In this document: positions 1 to 9,000 of the stretch, piece by piece
Layout: every line of letters starts with the position of its first letter
Position numbering within the stretch: position 1 is the stretch's first letter
NCBI GenBank assembly: GCA_015478945.1
Contig: JABUQX010018355.1
Span: 1 to 18,110, forward strand
Direction of reading: 5' to 3'
Origin: Trachelipus rathkii
Lineage: Eukaryota; Arthropoda; Malacostraca; Isopoda; Trachelipodidae
DNA: 18,110 bases
Position numbers and translations under genes: made by a program
Notes under the pieces: generated by a model
What the model saw: only the letters and a program-made list of their open reading frames with translations
The model's database searches: none
What the model was told of the DNA's origin: nothing

Positions 1-1030
1 TATTACTATATCTATAATTAACATTTAATTCAATTAATATTATTATCCATACTAATAAGGTTGATTTATATATAATATTATAATATAGTAATATATATAT
101 ATAATAATATATAGTATATATTATACTATATATATATATATATATAAACTGCTACATGAACTACATGACTTAATCTAGTGTCATCTACTCAATAATGATT
201 AGTTCTTAAAATAGAAATAGCATCTGCCAGGACCTCCTTCATTTTTCCTCTTAGGTCTGATTTTTAATAATGCTAAGAGCAAAAAAAAAACCGTTCAATG
301 CTAGCCTTGCTTTGGATGTAGATCAGTAGCAGCAATTGCAACTTCTTGTACAATGTCTGGATCCTTATCGATGGCCTCTTCTAATTTAAGCTTCTACGTT
401 AACAATAAATCAATTTTTCTTCTTTCAGTGCAGCAGGGAAATTTTGTTTAAAGTTATGGAATATTGTGTACAATGATGAGGAAGAACCTTAACCTTTTTC
501 TTGAATCAATCGAAGCTTTTTGACTAAAACTCTTTCAATATCTTAGAAGCTTTTCATGAACTCATCTTCTAGCTTTTCTGATAAATGACTCTGAGAAGGT
601 AGTAATGGGGATAGTTGTTATTTCATCCCTTACAATATGTCCAGATGTATCCTTTTCTCTTGAAATTCTTGCAACCTTTCTTAATACAAATGGTCACGTT
701 GAAAAGTGCAGATTTAGCTTTTTGTTGTTGATCTTCATTTAAGCTTACCCTGTAGATAGGAATTAATATAAACAGCAGCTAGTATAGAATACCATTGTCA
801 ATGAGAGAAATTTCTCTTCGTGCCTTGGAGTTTTTTATTTCTTCAGCATCTTAAATATAGATGGTATAAGGTTGAAGGTTGAATTCATTAGAATATAATC
901 CAAATTGAAACATAAGGTGCAGGTTAAAAAAACTTCGAAGTTTGCAATTGCATTTTGTGATGTGGAAGTCTCAAGTGAGTGAACTTGTACGAAGCGATTG
1001 AAGTCACTCACAGAGTCACAATTCATAACT
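1..1030. other. AT-rich spacer with no supported gene
   Basis: The first 150 bases are AT-dinucleotide sequence. From about 300 to 720 the minus strand has one reading frame with protein-like composition (for example the stretch EEAIDKDPDIVQEV at about 335-385), but stops interrupt it every 30-40 codons. I do not recognise a family. A 63-codon minus-strand ORF at 835-1026 is AT-driven and also unrecognised. This could be a worn transposase or simply chance. Confidence 0.4.
64..148. repeat. AT-dinucleotide-rich tract
   Basis: Almost pure alternating A and T with interruptions such as ATAGTATA. It is the first of several similar blocks in the window. Confidence 0.85.
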
Positions 1031-1035
1031 TTGTC

Positions 1036-1234
1036 AGCTCAAAATTTTCTGACTCCAACTCTACTCTCTTGAAAGTTACTCCGACTCCGACCTCTTGAAA
1101 ATTACCGACTCCGACTCCGACTCCGACTCCGACTCCGACTCCGACTCCGACTCCACCCTCTTCAAAATTACCGACTCCGACTCCACCCTTTTCAAAATTA
1201 CCGACTCCGACTCCAACTCCGACTCCACAACCCT
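1036..1234 (-). repeat. Composite GGAGTC hexamer minisatellite
   Basis: On the minus strand, runs of GGAGTC (up to about seven in a row) alternate with a conserved spacer of the form GGTAATTTTGAAAAGGGT, seen three times with small changes (GAAAAG, GAAGAG, CAAGAG). Toward 1036 the units become degenerate. On the plus strand it reads as GACTCC repeats. The array directly abuts the truncated end of the minus-strand PLE copy, so the long minus-strand ORF 1023-1631 is a chimera: about 133 residues are retroelement and the remaining glycine/valine-rich tail is encoded by the array. That tail should not be read as a real protein domain. Confidence 0.9.
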
Positions 1235-1236
1235 GC

Positions 1237-1780
1237 TTTGAGGTGTTGATTAGGTTAGGTTGGTTTTTTAGTATTTGGTTGAGTTGAGAGTTGAAGGTTG
1301 TTTGTGAGTTAGTATGTATGTTTTTGGTTAATTTTTCATATGTATGGGTGTCAAGTATTGTGTAGCATTTGTTTGTATAATCAGTACTATTTAAAATGAC
1401 AATATTGTTACCTTTATCCGCCCTGGAGATCCCTATGTGGTTATTGTTCTTTAATGAAATCAGAGCTTTATAAAACTTGTCGGGGAATTGTGGCATGGTG
1501 TCACTTGAAACTGCGTTGAATAGCATTCCTGTTAGAAGATCGACGTTGTAGTTTGTATATTTTACATTTCTTTTCCAAATATATAATTCTCGAATAAATT
1601 TAGGCCATGGATCTTTATTTTTTAGGGACATTGTAAGCCAGTATCCTTAAAGGTCTTTTTCATCGTTGTTAGGTATATAGTTGGAGACATTTACGATAGC
1701 AACAGGCTTCGAATTCTGATGCCAAAGACTATCGGAGTAAATTAAGTTAAATTTTCTTTTCAGTTGTTGTGCTTGATTAC
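1237..1780 (-). pseudogene. Penelope-like retroelement, truncated inverted copy (N-terminal part of RT ORF)
   Basis: The minus strand encodes the region just upstream of and into the RT domain of a Penelope-like element: a VSNYIPNNDEK segment upstream of the Met at 1631, then MSLKNKDPWP, and the conserved ISRADKGNNIVIL block. By eye it aligns with plus-strand 2110-2650, with about 25 differences in about 395 aligned bases from the shared ATG onward, so roughly 93-94% identity there. A stop replaces the residue after EKDL, just upstream of the Met. The copy ends at about 1237, at the codons after INTSKQ, where the hexamer array begins. The RT catalytic core and the endonuclease are absent, so it cannot be functional. 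Similarity at the 5' side fades near 1775-1800. Confidence 0.88.
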
Positions 1781-1881
1781 AAAAATGTAAGAAGACATTA
1801 ATAGCCATTCACATCAAAAAACAACAGTTATTATTCATAAAGTGATGTAGAAGAAATTTGGTTACAACCAAAACCTTAAAA

Positions 1882-2100
1882 ATGAGAATATTAAATAACA
1901 AACAACAAGATCCATTGCCGCAAATATATTACCATATATTAACCGAAAAATTGAGAGATATATCAAGAAATAAGAACTACACACACAAAAAATATATGAA
2001 AGCATTTTACGAATTCCAAAATTTATGGTTCCTATTATATCCAAATGAAGTAGAAGAATATACAAATATAATGTTACAAATACATCAAGAAAAGAAGTAA
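1882..2100 (+). CDS. Unrecognised lysine/asparagine-rich 72-residue ORF between the PLE copies
   Basis: The frame is open from 1858, but the first ATG is at 1882. The product is basic and probably helical (it contains KNYTHKKYMKAFYEFQNLW and a glutamate-containing tail), with no signal peptide or zinc-binding cysteine pattern. It sits between the two head-to-head PLE copies and ends where clear PLE similarity begins in a different frame. It could be the upstream part of the PLE ORF displaced by a frameshift, a PLE-associated small ORF, or chance in AT-rich sequence. I do not recognise a family. Confidence 0.25.
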   Translation: MRILNNKQQDPLPQIYYHILTEKLRDISRNKNYTHKKYMKAFYEFQNLWFLLYPNEVEEYTNIMLQIHQEKK

Positions 2101-4116
2101 CTTTCCATAAAGCACGACAGCTGAAAATAAAATTTAATTTAATTTATTCCGATAGTCCTTGTTATCCGAATTCGAATCCTGATGCTATCATAAATGTTTC
2201 CAACTATATACCTAACAACGATGAAAAAAACCTTTTAGGATACGGAATCACAATGTCCCTAAAAAAATAAAGATCCATGGCCTAAATTTATTCAAGACTT
2301 AGATACTTGTAAAAGAAATGTAAAAGATACAAACTACAACGTCGATCTTCTAACAGGAATGCTATTCAACGCAGTTTCAAGTGACACCATGCCACAATTA
2401 CCCGACAAGTTTTATAAAACTCTGATTTCATTAAAGAACAATAACCACATAGTGATCTCCAGGGCGGATAAAGGTTACAATATTGTCATTTTAAATAGTA
2501 CTGATTATATAAACAAATGCTACACACTACTTAACATCCATACATATGAAAATTTAACCAAAAACCCACATACCAACTCACAAACAACCTTCAACTCTCA
2601 ACTCAACCAAATACTAAAAAACAAACCTAGCCTAAACAAACACTTCAAAGCATACACGACAAACATTTCCCAATTCTACGGAGTACCAAAAATACACAAA
2701 CACAACACACCTTTACGCCCCATCATATCAAACACAGACAACAATACCTACAAACTATCACAGTGGCTTTCAACTCAACTTAAACCTCTTCTAGGTACTA
2801 TTTCTACTTCTCATCGAAAAAGCTCTGAAGATTTTATAAACAAATGCTCTTCTCTTAATACAAAAACCCACACTTTCGTTAGCTTTGATGTCATATCATT
2901 TTTCACATCTGTACCTGTCCCTCATCTATTAGAACTCCTAACAAAATACATATCTGAAAACAATATTAACCTCTCACAATCCTTCTCAATATTAAAACAA
3001 CTAATACTACTTACATTACAACATAATTTCTTTCAATTTAACCAACACTTTTATAAACAAAAACACGGTCTAATCATGGGATTTCCACTCTCTCCCATGC
3101 TTAGCAACATATACATGGAATTAATCGAAAATTATCTTATTCTACCACATCATCTTCTTTCAGGTTGTGTTTAGTTACGATACGTGGACGACATTTTTGC
3201 CGCCATACCAAACACAACCAAATCCCCAAGACATATTAGACAACATAAACTCGATCTACACAGATATAAAATTTACAATAGAAAATGCCAACCATAATAC
3301 ATTACTGTTCTTAGACACTTTATTAAAATCAGATCACAACACAAAACCTTCTTTTACTGTATACAGAAAGCCCAAATCCAACCCCACATACATACATTGG
3401 TACTCTACACACAAAAAAACACCAAACAAGCCACTACTATCTGCACTGTACTTGCGAGCTTTCAAAATATGTTTTTTATTAAAATCTAAAAAAGAAACAG
3501 AATTTTCTTAAAAAACATTCCAAAAACTAAAATATCCTCCTCATATAATCAATCAAGCATATAAAAAAGCAAAAAATAAATTCTACGACATAACAATACC
3601 AAACACAATGCCAAAATAACATTCATGCCCATCCCAAATATAATCTATCATCACATACAAAAATTACTACCACCCCACTTACAAGTAGTTCCGTCAAATA
3701 ATATTAATATAAAAACTGTACTATAACCCCGGAAATCAAAAATAAACGATCCCCCATGTATATAAACAAAATCCCCTCAATACATTGCAAACAATCAATA
3801 TTTCTGTGAAACCATAGATTTCAAACGCAGAAAATACCAGCATACATATGATCTAAACACACATAATGAAAACTCTGCCTTAGCACACCATAGACTTAAC
3901 AACAACCATGATATTAACATTAATAACATGTCCATCATTCGTAATTTTACCAACACACAAATCAGAAAATCTGCAGAAACATTTTGCATATACAATCTCT
4001 CAAATTTCAACCGCCGCCCTGGGGATCAAACAATAGACTATATACAGAACAATATCATAAATAGTTCAGCATTCTACAAAAGCATCTTGGATAACCAACT
4101 TCCTCAGTATAAATAA
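2100..4116 (+). pseudogene. Penelope-like retroelement RT plus GIY-YIG endonuclease, broken copy
   Basis: PLEs copy themselves by target-primed reverse transcription, using an RT related to telomerase and, in this branch, a C-terminal GIY-YIG nuclease. The order seen here is: VSNYIPNNDEK (about 2200); ISRADKG (2455-2475); FYGVPKIHK with LRPIIS (2674-2730); FDVISFFTSVP (motif A, 2884-2916); GLIMGFPLSPMLSNIYM (3067-3117); YVDDIF (motif C, 3181-3198); FLDTLL and YIHWYSTHK (to about 3420); a linker; then the GIY-YIG remains. Lesions are an extra A in the A-run at about 2263 (6 A in the inverted copy, 7 here), an in-frame TAG at 3172 just before the catalytic block, a frame change near 3225, a TAA at 3509, and several frame changes between 3617 and 3785. 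The palm aspartates are still encoded. The element is therefore dead, but only moderately old. Confidence 0.93.
3750..4116 (+). pseudogene. GIY-YIG endonuclease remnant of the PLE
   Basis: Around 3756 one frame reads YINKIPSIHC followed by KQSIF, which fits the first strand of PLE GIY-YIG nucleases (an aromatic-x-I-P-C-x-x-C type block). The frame then shifts to ETIDFKRRKYQHTYDL, the helix with the catalytic arginine and YQH-type segment, and to NSALAHHRLNNNHDI, the downstream histidine-rich block. The last 62 codons (3928-4116, ending TAA) are open and contain the RKSAETFCI block. The second conserved glycine motif is lost at the frameshift near 3782. This domain would nick target DNA in a live element. 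Confidence 0.8.
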
Positions 4117-4286
4117 GAAACACATAGAATGAAAGTTTTTCGCCTTGCTAAATTGTCTAAGCTCGAAGAAGGTCATGCAACAACGAAAGCTAGCAAATGT
4201 ATAATAAGTTTTTAAATTGTCTTTTAATGTGTTTTTAAATTAAAGTAAACTAGATATTCCCTATTGGCCTAATAATTCTTTAATCA
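4117..4286 (+). other. PLE 3' untranslated region
   Basis: About 170 bases follow the last PLE stop before an AT-dinucleotide block begins. It holds the hairpin described separately and then an AT-rich stretch ending near TATTCCCTATTGGCC. The AT block at 4287 probably marks or lies near the 3' end of the insertion, but I cannot identify a target-site duplication. Confidence 0.45.
4145..4196 (+). ncRNA. Hairpin resembling a degenerate hammerhead-type motif at the PLE 3' end
   Basis: Arms TTGCTA (4145-4150) and TAGCAA (4191-4196) are exact complements. They enclose GCTCGAAGAAGG (4161-4172) and ACGAAAGC (4183-4190). Hammerhead ribozymes need CUGANGA and GAAA in this order, and they are known from PLE terminal regions. 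Here the first box reads TCGAAGA, so the CU preceding GA is altered, and stem II is not clearly paired. I therefore see a possible relic or a look-alike, not a working ribozyme. Confidence 0.3.
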
Positions 4287-4352
4287 TATCATATATATAT
4301 ATAATATATATATATATATTATATATATAAATGTATTTTTATATAATATATC

Positions 4353-4385
<33 letters not shown>

Positions 4386-4424
4386 CATATATATATATAT
4401 ATATATATAATATATATATATATT
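4287..4424. repeat. AT-dinucleotide tract downstream of the PLE
   Basis: About 140 bases of nearly pure alternating AT, broken by CATATC and one AAATGTATTTTTA segment. Several sub-blocks are self-complementary. Confidence 0.9.
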
Positions 4425-4429
4425 AAAGG

Positions 4430-5020
4430 TGTAGTGAAAAAATTAATTTCATGAATTTAAAGCTCCTATTTGTGGAAAAGTTGTCTGGTATAAAGCTTAA
4501 TTATTATACAAAATCTAGATAAATCAAATTAAAATAAGTATATTATTCAGCCATTTCGCCTATTTTGTCACAAAACTAACAAAAACAGATTCATAAATTA
4601 TATTTGCTCTGATTTAAAACCATGGGTGGCTGAAAGTAAACTGTCAGAGAAACCAAAAGTTTGATACAACGTGACGCTGTGAATCGAGGGACTAGTCTTT
4701 GAAGTACTTACTTACTGCGTGCGCTCATGCTCCTGCATGACACCCCCCATCTCTATCGCTTACCGTATATGGACGCAGGTTGATGCTTCTCTTTTCTGGA
4801 GTTAGTACTGCTTCGTTCTCAGTTGAAGTGGTTTATCTTTTTATTATTAGTATTATTATTTTCTACACAACATCATTTTACAATATCCATTTTCTAATAA
4901 TAACTTTCTATTTTGATATTAATCCTTTTAAATAATCTATGTATAGAACTGAAACGAAGGGCTATTATTAATGATATGAGCGTTTTTATACTAAAAACTA
5001 AATGAGATGTCTCATTTTCT
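4430..5020. other. Spacer with a GC-richer islet
   Basis: AT-rich except for about 4640-4830, which is clearly richer in G and C (for example TGCGTGCGCTCATGC). Neither strand gives a convincing reading frame across the islet. It may be part of an old repeat or a 5' flank of a gene, but nothing identifies it. Confidence 0.4.
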
Positions 5021-5341
5021 ATGACTTTTCTTTTATTATTGGATATGATCTCCATTCAGTTCAATGTTTTGTCTATCGAATACGCTAATTCGCGAGTTAA
5101 TATAACGGAGGAAAATTCAACAACTTTTTCAGATCATTTGAAAGATAATGTCTTTTCTTTGCAACAAGACATTCAACTCAAAGAGAAAGAGTCTTTTGTA
5201 TTCAATAAGGTTGTAAAGATTGTAGGAAAGCAGAAGTTAAATTGTTGCAACATGAATAGATTTCATTTTCCTCATACGTCAGATTATCCGATACAACTGT
5301 ACTTTGTTGGGTATCAGCTATGCCGTAAAAAAAATCTCTAA
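5021..5341 (+). CDS. Unrecognised 106-residue ORF
   Basis: The frame starts MTFLLLLDMISIQF, a hydrophobic beginning that could pass for a signal peptide, followed by a polar region with NITEENSTTF and QQDIQLKEKESF. No family is recognised. Two further plus-strand ORFs (5304-5540 and 5399-5584) follow in other frames. They could continue a frameshifted gene, but ORFs of this length are also expected by chance in this much AT-rich DNA. I see no ribosomal, splice or polyadenylation context that settles it. Confidence 0.2.
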   Translation: MTFLLLLDMISIQFNVLSIEYANSRVNITEENSTTFSDHLKDNVFSLQQDIQLKEKESFVFNKVVKIVGKQKLNCCNMNRFHFPHTSDYPIQLYFVGYQLCRKKNL

Positions 5342-5775
5342 TATGGAAGTTAAGCACGGTAAGTTCAGTAACTATGGAGAAGTTTTCGGTAATATTTTTT
5401 GCACAACGTTTTCGTTGCTATATTACAACTTAAACATAAGTTTTTTGAATCACATCGTGAGTTTTGTACACCGAAACTTGTTCAGACAAAGTGTAATCTT
5501 AAAAGTGGTTTTAAATCAATTTTTCTTATGCAATGTATAAGTGGTGACATCGGTTATTGTATACTTCGAAATACTAGGATTTAAACTACGGTTCTTAAAT
5601 CGTACCATTCTTTGTACATATTATTCTTAATCTGTACTTTTGTTGACTGGTTCTAATCAGTACTCGTTTCCGATACGACATCAAATTTTCTTTCTTATTC
5701 ATATTTGTTCTAGGTATTTTTTTCCTTAATACTTAAGTTTCAAACGATTTACGTAATCATTTTATTTTAAGTGCA

Positions 5776-5919
5776 TATATCCACTATATTTATTATATAT
5801 ATATATTATATATATATTCTATATAATTATATAATATATATTTATATATATATTATTATATATATATATATATATATATAATATATTATTATATATATAT
5901 ATATATTAATATATATATT
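5776..5919. repeat. AT-dinucleotide tract
   Basis: Alternating AT with short TTATTATA breaks. The 69-codon minus-strand ORF overlapping it (5842-6051) is largely repeat-encoded isoleucine/tyrosine and is not a gene. Confidence 0.88.
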
Positions 5920-6358
5920 CCCAATATCTGTGATTAGGACCCTCTTGAAAAAAGGTTTAAATATCATAAATTTTGAAATCTGTGTTACACCCAATATCTC
6001 ACAAATGCGATCTGTGATATGCAAACCGATTACATTTGAATCAGCACTCATAACTCAATGCGGAACCTCCGTTGGCGTTCCAAGATAATTTCATCGTTTC
6101 TTTTTACCAGTTTATATACAAAGTGAATTAAAACAATTAAAAATAATAAATAACTATTTCTTTAAAACCTATAGCAAATCCATTCCATATTAAAATAATT
6201 TAATGAAAATTGAAAAGGTTTCATGTTACAAGATTTAATAAACTTAATCTTATTTTGAATAGCTCCTAGGTTAAAATGACCATGAACTTGTTAGTTCTCC
6301 ATTTCAGGTGGGATACCTATTTTGTGGCGTTCATAATTTTCCTCCCTGTTTCTTATAG
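5920..6358. other. AT-rich spacer or intron upstream of the candidate exons
   Basis: No supported gene. The right end has two consecutive acceptor-like sites: TCTCCATTTCAG ending at 6306 and CCCTGTTTCTTATAG ending at 6358. The second is the acceptor of the candidate exon at 6359. Confidence 0.4.
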
Positions 6359-6398
6359 ATATTCTTTCACTTTCGACTGATGGCGGTGGAGCTGAAAG
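6359..6398 (+). CDS. Candidate coding exon 1 (40 nt), unrecognised protein
   Basis: A pyrimidine tract and TATAG acceptor (ending 6358) precede 40 open bases, followed by AAAG/GTATTT as a moderate donor. The frame reads IFFHFRLMAVELK and leaves one base over. That matches the two bases needed at the start of the exon at 6639, so joining them gives a continuous frame across a 240-nt intron (6399-6638). An in-frame ATG at 6380 could be an internal Met or the translation start, though its -3 base is C, which is a weak context. The other frame that is open here does not join to an open frame downstream. Confidence 0.4.
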
Positions 6399-6638
6399 GT
6401 ATTTCTTGATGCTGCTAGTTTTTTCTCCAATTCCATAAAACTACTTTCCAGTTGTTTTTTTTTCCACGCAGTTTGGAAGCGGGATATCATTGTCTTACTG
6501 GTTCAAATGTAGGCCAAAACTATATATTGTATTTCTGATGTTAATTCCGCCATATTAGCCTTTTACTTTTATGTACTATAATCACATCGTGAACAGTAAA
6601 AGAATGGCTTTTTTTCCTCTCACTTTCTTTTCTTGCAG

Positions 6639-6834
6639 TTTTAATTCCAAACAACTTTCTTTTAAAACAAATCCGATTTAAAGAAGTAGCAAGTGTGGTC
6701 GAAAAGTGGACCTTTCAGTTTCACGTTTCCGGCCAATACCCACCCGATGACGAAAAGATGGCACTTGTGTATATGTTGATATTGGATGGTATCGTCAGTG
6801 GAGCAGGGAGATTGACGCAGTTTTCAAGAAGTAG
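6639..6834 (+). CDS. Candidate coding exon 2 (196 nt), unrecognised protein
   Basis: The acceptor is strong: about 30 mostly pyrimidine bases ending TTCTTTTCTTGCAG at 6638. The donor AG/GTAAGT at 6834/6835 matches the consensus perfectly. Only one of the three frames is open, and it is open for the whole exon: it starts LIPNNFLLKQIRF, passes VVEKWTFQFHVSGQYPPDD and the hydrophobic MALVYMLILDGIVSGAG, and ends RLTQFSRS with two bases over. Base composition is noticeably richer in G and C than the flanks. I do not recognise the family. The continuation would need an exon in the matching phase further along the plus strand, which I could not locate in the window. Confidence 0.6.
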
Positions 6835-7954
6835 GTAAGTCTTTAAAAGATCTGTTTCATTTGGCATTTCTTTTCCATGATAACGCTCAACGGGACCATA
6901 TTTTTTTATGATTCATCAGTATCCATGCTTCATATTCTGAAAAAATTTAGTGTTGCATCGCAGACATCTAAGAGGAAAAAGTGGACTACACACAAAGACT
7001 TGAATCATGGGGGTCTCATGAGGTGTTGGTGGGGAGGGTGTGTATGGTGATTAGAATCTTAGAGGAAATGTCTTTTTTTTCTTACCTGATTTCTTAAGCC
7101 TCTTCACCAGTGGTTAGAGTTTTTATGATAATTGTTGTAATCATTTTCAGTTTTAAGCTTATTTTGTCTTGTTTTATTTGCCTTATTTAAAAATAGTTTA
7201 TTGTGTAAAAAAATCGATAGGGATCATTTCGGCGACTGTTAACTGTACACCGAGTCCCTTTTTAATGCTGTGTTTTTTTATCGAGTTGGTTTGTCAAATG
7301 GCTTTCAAGTAAATGGAATTCATTGTTCGCCCTGAAAAGATCATGTTCGAACATTTATCGAGATTGCATCAGCAGCTCCCGTATATTGAATGGGGAAACA
7401 ACTTTTTGCTTCAAACCAGATCTTTTCAGATATCATATAGTTCTTGTTTCTCAGCGGGTAGAACGGTCATTGAACTTAATTTAAGCTGCTTTGACATTCA
7501 GCTGCATCTGATCAGCTTTTAAGCTTTGCACGGCTGCCTGATCATTGCTGAAGGTGAACATGAGGGATATGTTCTGGACAAGTAAATTAAAATATCCTTT
7601 AACAGATTCTGACATAATATTGAATCGTGAATGCAAAGTTTGCAACATGTGAATTAAACATGAAATTGATAGCCCCACTCTCCCTTATACTAGCATACAT
7701 GTTTGTCTGGTCCATTTATCCGCGTATCACTAAATTTGAATTCTATTTGTTTAGAATATTGAAAAATGTCAAAGGCCCTTATATGATCTGACAAATGACA
7801 AAGATTTTCGCATATTGGCTACAACATTCGGCATTACTCTTCCTTATTTTCTTGGCAAAATCTAATGTTCTCTAAAACCATTTTCACATTTTACAAATGT
7901 GAAACTATACTTTCCCTTTATGTTGAGACCCAGCCGTCAATTTCTTGTTTATAA
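6835..7954. other. Probable intron or intergenic sequence
   Basis: No supported gene. It holds several acceptor-like TTTCAG sites (about 7150 and 7430) and two short ORFs on opposite strands (plus 7313-7522, minus 7481-7678), both unrecognised and chance-sized. If the exon at 6639-6834 is real, this is the beginning of its downstream intron. Confidence 0.35.
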
Positions 7955-8079
7955 GCTCCATAATTCGGCCCGAAAGTTCGGCAAAAGGCGAAATACCGAG
8001 GATATTCTGGGTGGTTGGTTGTTTTTTGGGCCGAATAGGCGGATATCCGAATACTTACCGAATTTTCGGCACATCCCTC
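7955..8079 (-). mobile_element. hAT-like DNA transposon terminus (non-coding)
   Basis: Read on the minus strand it begins GAGGGATGTGCCGAAAATTC, followed by repeated words such as TTCGG, CGAAT and GGCCGAA. hAT elements commonly have short inverted termini of the form CAGGGATGTGCC, and some families carry CGGCCGAAT-type subterminal repeats of this kind. The outermost base is G rather than C. I could not find a matching opposite end or an 8-bp target duplication, so the element is either truncated or its far end is too diverged to see. Confidence 0.45.
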
Positions 8080-8086
8080 ATAATTA

Positions 8087-8150
8087 TATAATATTATTAT
8101 TTATATATATATATTATATATATAATATATATATATATATTATATATTTA
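8087..8150. repeat. AT-dinucleotide tract
   Basis: About 64 bases of alternating AT beginning just beyond the hAT-like terminus. Confidence 0.85.
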
Positions 8151-8876
8151 TTAAAGGTAGGTTATAATATAGGAATATAGATATTTTTTAGAATAGTAAT
8201 ATTATATAAGTTTGGATGGTCATATATATTATATATACGTGCTTTTTTTTTTTTTTTTGGTTTTAGTTTTATATTTTTTAATGTTTTACTATTTTTGATT
8301 ATTTGGTCTATTGTTTTTTTAGAGACCTATTGTTAACTAGCGTATTAGGTCCTTGAGAATAATTCCTCCCCCATGCCAATTGACTTAGTGTTAGAGTATA
8401 TTGGATGTATCCGGTTTTAAATGCTTATAAATTAGATTCTATATTTTTTTTTATGCTGTTATGTAGTTGTTGTTTTAACGTTGCTCGAAAGAAAAATTGC
8501 TTTTCAAAACTATTGACATCTGTTTTATTTGCTATCAGCTCAGTCTTCGTTTTTAGAATCGTGGGATGAGAATAATTTTTTTTTTTAGATATTAAACTCT
8601 TTTTGTGGACCACCCGGGTACCACTGGGGGTCTTTGCATTGTGTGAGTGACCTACGCAAAGTAGACGCAGTTATATTAGTGTAAAGGTACCAGTAGTTAT
8701 ATGGATTAACAGAAGGCAGTTGTTACAAGGGCATGTGAGCAAAGGCGGTAGTCCACCGATATGAATTGTTATGAAAATTATACTAAGACTGTAGGAAACT
8801 AGAAGTAATAGTTTACGCTGTTTTTATGCCAAGAAAAAGGTTTCTCTTGGCAGTACTATGATAATGTACTTAAAGT
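8151..8876. other. AT-rich spacer with a short hairpin
   Basis: No gene supported. It includes a run of about 17 T at about 8244-8260 and a small perfect hairpin, TGCCAAGA (8827-8834) with TCTTGGCA (8845-8852). The segment 8600-8770 is less AT-rich but has no open frame of interest. Confidence 0.4.
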
Positions 8877-9000
8877 GCTATATATAATATTGTAGTAGAT
8901 ATATATTATGAGATAATTTGGCTCTATCTATTATATATATGATTATATATATTATATTATATATATATATATATATTATAATATATATATTATATAGCTG
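8877..9000. repeat. AT-dinucleotide tract
   Basis: Alternating AT with an interruption of about 25 bases of mixed sequence around 8910-8930. Confidence 0.85.

Noticed and set aside
1023..1631. A 202-residue minus-strand protein with a glycine/valine-rich tail
   Set aside because: Only the first part is PLE; the tail is read-through of the GGAGTC array, so it is not a real protein.
2170..2200. CTGATG near 2179 as a hammerhead core in the PLE 5' region
   Set aside because: There is no following GAAA box at the right distance, it lies in coding sequence, and the inverted copy has CTGTTG there.
3795..4010. Minus-strand ORF of 71 codons
   Set aside because: It lies antisense to the clear GIY-YIG remnant and shows no motif of its own.
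7562..8079. A complete 518-bp non-autonomous hAT element using GAGGGATAT at 7562 as the left end
   Set aside because: The match to the right terminus is only partial and the flanking 8-mers (GTGAACAT and ATAATTAT) do not form a target-site duplication.
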